Source: JAJEFO01 sp965214325
Lineage (GTDB): Bacteria > Pseudomonadota > Alphaproteobacteria > Rhodobacterales > Rhodobacteraceae
DNA: 64,000 bases
Reading direction: 5' to 3'
Assembly (NCBI GenBank): GCA_965214325.1
Contig: CBDCBG010000006.1
Location: forward strand, 3,224,001-3,288,000
Shown here: positions 61,133 to 64,000 of the stretch, in pieces
How the letters are laid out: every line of letters begins with the position of its first letter
Position numbering within the stretch: the first letter of the stretch is position 1
The notes under the pieces: model-generated
Databases searched by the model: none
What the model was told of the DNA's origin: nothing
Seen by the model: only the letters and a program-made list of their open reading frames with translations
Translations under genes and position numbers: made by a program

Positions 61133-63043
61133 GTGCGCCAGGCTAACTGGTGGAATGTCGCCGGGTGAAAGTCCCGGCAGAAAGAGAGGTCAGCCAGCCA
61201 CTTTCTCCGCGAACCATGCTCCGGTCGTCGCGAGGCGGCAGGTGAAGCGTTGGCAAGCGGCAGGCGTGGGCCGGGCGATTGAGCCACGAAAACTGACACA
61301 ACTGGAGTGCCGAGGCTGTCAGACGGGCCGAAGGCAACACTCTTCGAGCCGGTTTGGTGAGGCGAGGAGAGGCTCCGCGGGGTCCGGGAACCAAGGCACG
61401 CGTCGAAGCAGTCCACCGGGACCTGGGAGGTCTTCAGGTCGCCCCGCTGTCGTGCGGGGCCGCAAAGCGAAGGAGGAATCCGAAACGGAGATGAACGATC
61501 TGAAGAAATCAGATTCGGCCATGGTAGCGAAGAATCCGGCGAACAACGGCCCTTCCGGGTCAGCGGAGCCGGGGGAGCGAAGGGCCGGACCCAAGGGGAA
61601 TCCGGGAGGCCAAAGCTCGCGCCGTGCGCAGAAACGGGGAAGCGAGTCACAGGCGGCCGACCGGATGCGAAAGGCTGCAACGAGGAACCCGGAAGAGCGT
61701 CTCGTGGCGCTCCTGCACCATGTGACGACGGACGCGCTGGCGGAGGCGTTTCACTCGCTCAAGAGTGACGTGGCCGCTGGCGTGGACGGCGTGACATGGG
61801 AGATGTACGCCGAAGGGCTGGAAGATCGGCTGATCGACCTGCACGGGCGCGTGCACAGGGGGGCGTACCGCGCGCCGCCGTCCCGGCGGGCATACATGCC
61901 CAAGGAGGACGGGGGGCAGCGACCGCTCGGCATTGCCTCGCTGGAGGACAAGATACTTCAGCGGGCGGTGACGGACACGATTCCGGTGCCGATCCACGAG
62001 ACGGAGTTCCTCGGCTTCAGCCACGGGTTCCGACCGGGGCGGGGGACGCACAATGCGCTCGACGCCATTGCGGTCGGAATGGAACGGCGGAAGGTCAGCC
62101 GGATCGTTGACGCCGACATTCGCGGGTTCTTCGACAATCTCGGGCGGGACCATCCGGTCCGGATGCTTGAGAGACGCATCGGGGACGTGCGGGTCATGCG
62201 GCTGATCGTCAAGTGGCTCGACGCCGGCGTCATGGAGGGGACCGACTGGACGGACACGGGCAGGGGCGTTCCGCAAGGCGGGACAGTTTCCCCGATCCTC
62301 GCCAACGTCTGCCTGCACCATGTGCTCGACGTCTGGTTCCACAACACATGGCGCAAGCGGATTGCCGGAGGCGACACGATCATCGTCCGCCATGCGGACG
62401 ACTTCGTGTGCGGCTTCCAGCACGAGGGCGACGCGAAGCGCTTCCTCCGGGACTTGGGCGAAAGGCTGGCCCTGTTCGGACTGGAACTGCATCCGGACAA
62501 GACCCGGCTCATCGAGTTCGGCCGGTTCGCGAAGGCGAACCGCCGGAACCGGGGGCAGGGCAAGCCGGAGACGTTCGACTTCCTTGGCATGACGCACTTC
62601 TGCGACGAGTCGAGGAAGGGAAGGTTCAGGGTCGGACGCAAGCCGTCCCGGAAACGGGTCAACCGCACTTTGCGGCGGATCAAGGAAAGGCTTCGCGAGC
62701 GGTGGCACGACAACCGGCACGACACGGCTGCGTGGCTGGGCAGGGTCATCAACGGCTGGCTCAACCACTACGCTGTCCCCGGGCGTGGCCGACATCTGGA
62801 GAGGTTCGTTCACCTCTGCAAGCGGCTGCTCTGGCGTGCCCTCCGGCGTCGGTCCCAAAGGGACCGCACGGAATGGGAGGACATCGATCTCCTGACCGCC
62901 GTCCACTGGCCCAAAGTCGGGATCCGCCACCCGTGGCCGAGCCAACGGCTCGTCGTGAGGACCCAAGGGAGGAGCCCGGTGCGTTAACGCGCACGCCGGG
63001 ATCTGAGCGGGGGGACCGGGGTAACCCGGTTCCCTACCGCGAT
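61133..63043 (+). mobile_element. group II intron 3, complete
   Basis: It starts GTGCGCCAGGCTAACTGG at 61133 directly after the exon end GTCAGGACGTCTG, which is the tip of the large transposon. The exon-binding element CAGACG is at 61320-61325 and pairs perfectly with CGTCTG. The reverse transcriptase fills domain IV. Domain V is GGAGCCCGGTGCG-TTAA-CGCACGCCGGGATCT (62971-63004 approx.), and domain VI is a GACCGGGGTAACCCGGTTC hairpin with the 3' end CTACCGCGAT at 63043. The IS5 element begins 3 bases later. Confidence 0.9.
61491..62987 (+). CDS. ltrA: group II intron reverse transcriptase/maturase
   Basis: A 498-residue intron-encoded protein. The RT motifs are RRAYMPKEDGGQRPLGIASL, FSHGFRPGRGTHNAL, VDADIRGFFDNLGRDH (first Asp), GRGVPQGGTVSPILANV and the active-site box HADD in IIVRHADDFVCGF, where His replaces the usual Tyr. 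FDFLGMTHF and a thumb/maturase region (WLGRVINGWLNHYAVPG) follow. The N-terminal ~60 residues are a basic low-complexity leader. The start at 61491 follows AGGAGG and GGAG. It is likely the protein that could also mobilise the short derivative at 53836-54514. Confidence 0.9.
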   Translation: MNDLKKSDSAMVAKNPANNGPSGSAEPGERRAGPKGNPGGQSSRRAQKRGSESQAADRMRKAATRNPEERLVALLHHVTTDALAEAFHSLKSDVAAGVDGVTWEMYAEGLEDRLIDLHGRVHRGAYRAPPSRRAYMPKEDGGQRPLGIASLEDKILQRAVTDTIPVPIHETEFLGFSHGFRPGRGTHNALDAIAVGMERRKVSRIVDADIRGFFDNLGRDHPVRMLERRIGDVRVMRLIVKWLDAGVMEGTDWTDTGRGVPQGGTVSPILANVCLHHVLDVWFHNTWRKRIAGGDTIIVRHADDFVCGFQHEGDAKRFLRDLGERLALFGLELHPDKTRLIEFGRFAKANRRNRGQGKPETFDFLGMTHFCDESRKGRFRVGRKPSRKRVNRTLRRIKERLRERWHDNRHDTAAWLGRVINGWLNHYAVPGRGRHLERFVHLCKRLLWRALRRRSQRDRTEWEDIDLLTAVHWPKVGIRHPWPSQRLVVRTQGRSPVR

Positions 63044-63123
63044 AGAGCTTGACCTAAAAGTTGAGCGTTCCCCCCAGATGTGGCATTTCCCCGTTGACTT
63101 GCACACCAGACAGGGATGGCCAC

Positions 63124-63489
63124 ATGGCCTGGAACGAGACCGCTCAAGAGCAGTGTAGACGACCGATGGACAGACTTGAAACCGATATGACGGACGAGGA
63201 GTGGGCGGTGATCGCGCCTCTCATTCCGCCTCCCGGCAGGATGGGGCGCCCGCGCAAGCTTGACATGCGGGAGGTCTTCAACGCCGTCCAGTTCATTCTG
63301 GGGACGGGATGCCAGTGGCGCGCGGTTCCCAAGCGCTTTCCGCCCTTGCGACGGTCCAGAACCATTTCCACGCCTGGTGCCGCACGGGGGTTCTGGAACG
63401 GATGCTGGACGCTCTGCGCACCCTCGCGCGCGAGTTCGAGGGCCGCCCGGCGGAGCCGGCGGCGGCCGCGATCGACAGCCAGTCGGTGA
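63124..63489 (+). CDS. IS5-family transposase, upstream frame (OrfA)
   Basis: N-terminal frame of an IS427-type transposase: MAWNETAQEQCRRPMDRLET, then DMTDEEWAVIAPLIPPPGRM and GTGCQWRAVPKRFPPLRR. After about residue 80 the frame loses similarity, and the match continues in the overlapping frame from 63309. A frameshift is needed to make full transposase. Confidence 0.78.
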   Translation: MAWNETAQEQCRRPMDRLETDMTDEEWAVIAPLIPPPGRMGRPRKLDMREVFNAVQFILGTGCQWRAVPKRFPPLRRSRTISTPGAARGFWNGCWTLCAPSRASSRAARRSRRRPRSTASR

Positions 63490-63986
63490 AGACCACGGAG
63501 ATGGGCGGGCCTTCGGGATACGACGCCGGGAAGCGGATCAAGGGCAGGAAGCGCCACGCCACGGTGGACGTGGAAGGGTTCCCGATCGTGATCGCGGTCC
63601 ACGAGGCCTCGGTGCAGGACCGGGACGGCGCGCCGGAGGTGATCCTCGGCATGCTGGAGAAGGCGCCGCAGGTGACGAAGCTGTGGGCGGACGGCGGCTA
63701 CGCGGGACCGAAGCTGGAGGAGGCGCTGAAGGACCGCGGCCTCGGATCGATCATCGAGATCGTCCAGAAACCGAAGGAAACAAGGGGCTTCACGGTCCTT
63801 TGCCGTCGCTGGGTGGTGGAGAGGACATTCGCGTGGATGTCGCGGTGCCGACGCCTGGCGAAGGACTTCGAGCGGACACTGGCGAGCTCCTTGGCATGGG
63901 CGCAGCTCGCGGCCTGCCGGTTCCTGATGCGCCGAGTGGCACGAGGGCTAACGCCATTAATTCAAATAGCAAAGTCAAATCAATGA
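63309..63986 (+). CDS. IS5-family transposase, DDE domain frame (OrfB)
   Basis: The catalytic frame has NHFHAWCRTGVLERMLDAL, AAIDSQSVKTTEMGG (Asp), GKRIKGRKRHATVDVEG, KLWADGGYAGPKLEE (Asp) and CRRWVVERTFAWMSRCRRL (Glu). It is complete to the stop at 63986, 14 bases before the IS end. It overlaps OrfA by ~180 bases, as in the copy at 1614-2264. Confidence 0.83.
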   Translation: MPVARGSQALSALATVQNHFHAWCRTGVLERMLDALRTLAREFEGRPAEPAAAAIDSQSVKTTEMGGPSGYDAGKRIKGRKRHATVDVEGFPIVIAVHEASVQDRDGAPEVILGMLEKAPQVTKLWADGGYAGPKLEEALKDRGLGSIIEIVQKPKETRGFTVLCRRWVVERTFAWMSRCRRLAKDFERTLASSLAWAQLAACRFLMRRVARGLTPLIQIAKSNQ

Positions 63987-64000
63987 CTTATGATTCAAGC

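Larger units (their letters stand above)
63047..64000 (+). mobile_element. IS5-family element (IS427-like), copy 2
   Basis: The element starts GCTTGACCTAAAAG at 63047 and its other end, GCTTGAATCATAAGTCA in reverse complement, coincides with the last base of the window. It is related to, not identical with, the copy at 1573-2527. Its flank beyond 64000 is not visible. Confidence 0.82.

Noticed and set aside
59286..61490. The long plus-strand open frame that extends the reverse transcriptase upstream by 735 codons
   Set aside because: It is antisense to the ISKra4 transposase and crosses the intron 5' end. The real start is at 61491 with AGGAGG upstream.

Overview
The window looks like a GC-rich alphaproteobacterial chromosome, most likely Rhodobacterales-like. 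The evidence is a 41-residue bL36 of the alphaproteobacterial type, a glnB-glnA pair beside a fused NAD(P)HX repair gene, cysK followed by a DUF3772/MscS channel and alaX, and many TRAP and FGGY/aldolase catabolic genes. This placement rests on recognised protein families and gene order; no database was searched.

Layout. At 1-1443 (minus) an FGGY sugar kinase (cut by the window edge) overlaps a class II aldolase. An IS5-type element and an IS5 scrap (1573-2696) separate these from a binding-protein-dependent ABC importer (3351-7468). A scrap of an IS1634 transposase and a group II intron (7919-9881) follow. From 10122 to 19879 lies a catabolic island: a LysR regulator diverges from a TRAP transporter (DctP/Q/M) that runs, with overlapping or closely spaced genes, into a 2-hydroxyacid dehydrogenase, an M24/creatinase-fold hydrolase and a resorcylate-type decarboxylase, then an MFS exporter and a glutathione-transferase-like protein. 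An IS630 gene (20292-21389) and an IS21 element with an unusual antisense Toprim passenger gene (21636-25058, perfect 8-bp target duplication) come next.

At 25146-27680 (minus) are a HAD-IIA hydrolase, an MBL-fold lactonase-like hydrolase and a GntR regulator. Divergent from them (28322-33054) is the wreck of an ABC sugar importer, in which an ATPase start is fused to a permease end, followed by intact Tm-1-like, class II aldolase and aldolase/short-chain-dehydrogenase genes. IS1634 (33479-35334), a decayed phoX and IS30 (36603-37866) precede an agmatinase-family gene and a Gfo/Idh/MocA oxidoreductase. From 40595 to 51168 the DNA is core chromosome: rpmJ, tRNA-Val, N-formylglutamate amidohydrolase, a DegP-type protease, glnA, glnB, the NAD(P)HX epimerase/dehydratase, cysK and an MscS-type channel.

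The last 12.6 kb (51165-64000) appears to be a single alaX gene (alanyl-tRNA editing) destroyed by stacked mobile elements. One IS splits it at 51431-53635. A large transposon (54515-61132) begins where alaX stops. That transposon is itself interrupted by a Tn5-type element whose transposase carries a DruA-like DUF4338 domain, and by an ISKra4-type element with a perfect 9-bp target duplication. The transposon's two inverted ends are each capped, in mirror orientation, by a copy of the same group II intron: a full copy with reverse transcriptase on one side and a 679-nt derivative lacking it on the other. The intron's exon-binding sequence CAGACG is the complement of the transposon tip CGTCTG, so the intron appears to home to transposon ends. 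Mobile DNA makes up roughly a third of the window, and several host genes (alaX, phoX, an ABC importer) are decaying, which suggests relaxed selection or a recent IS expansion.
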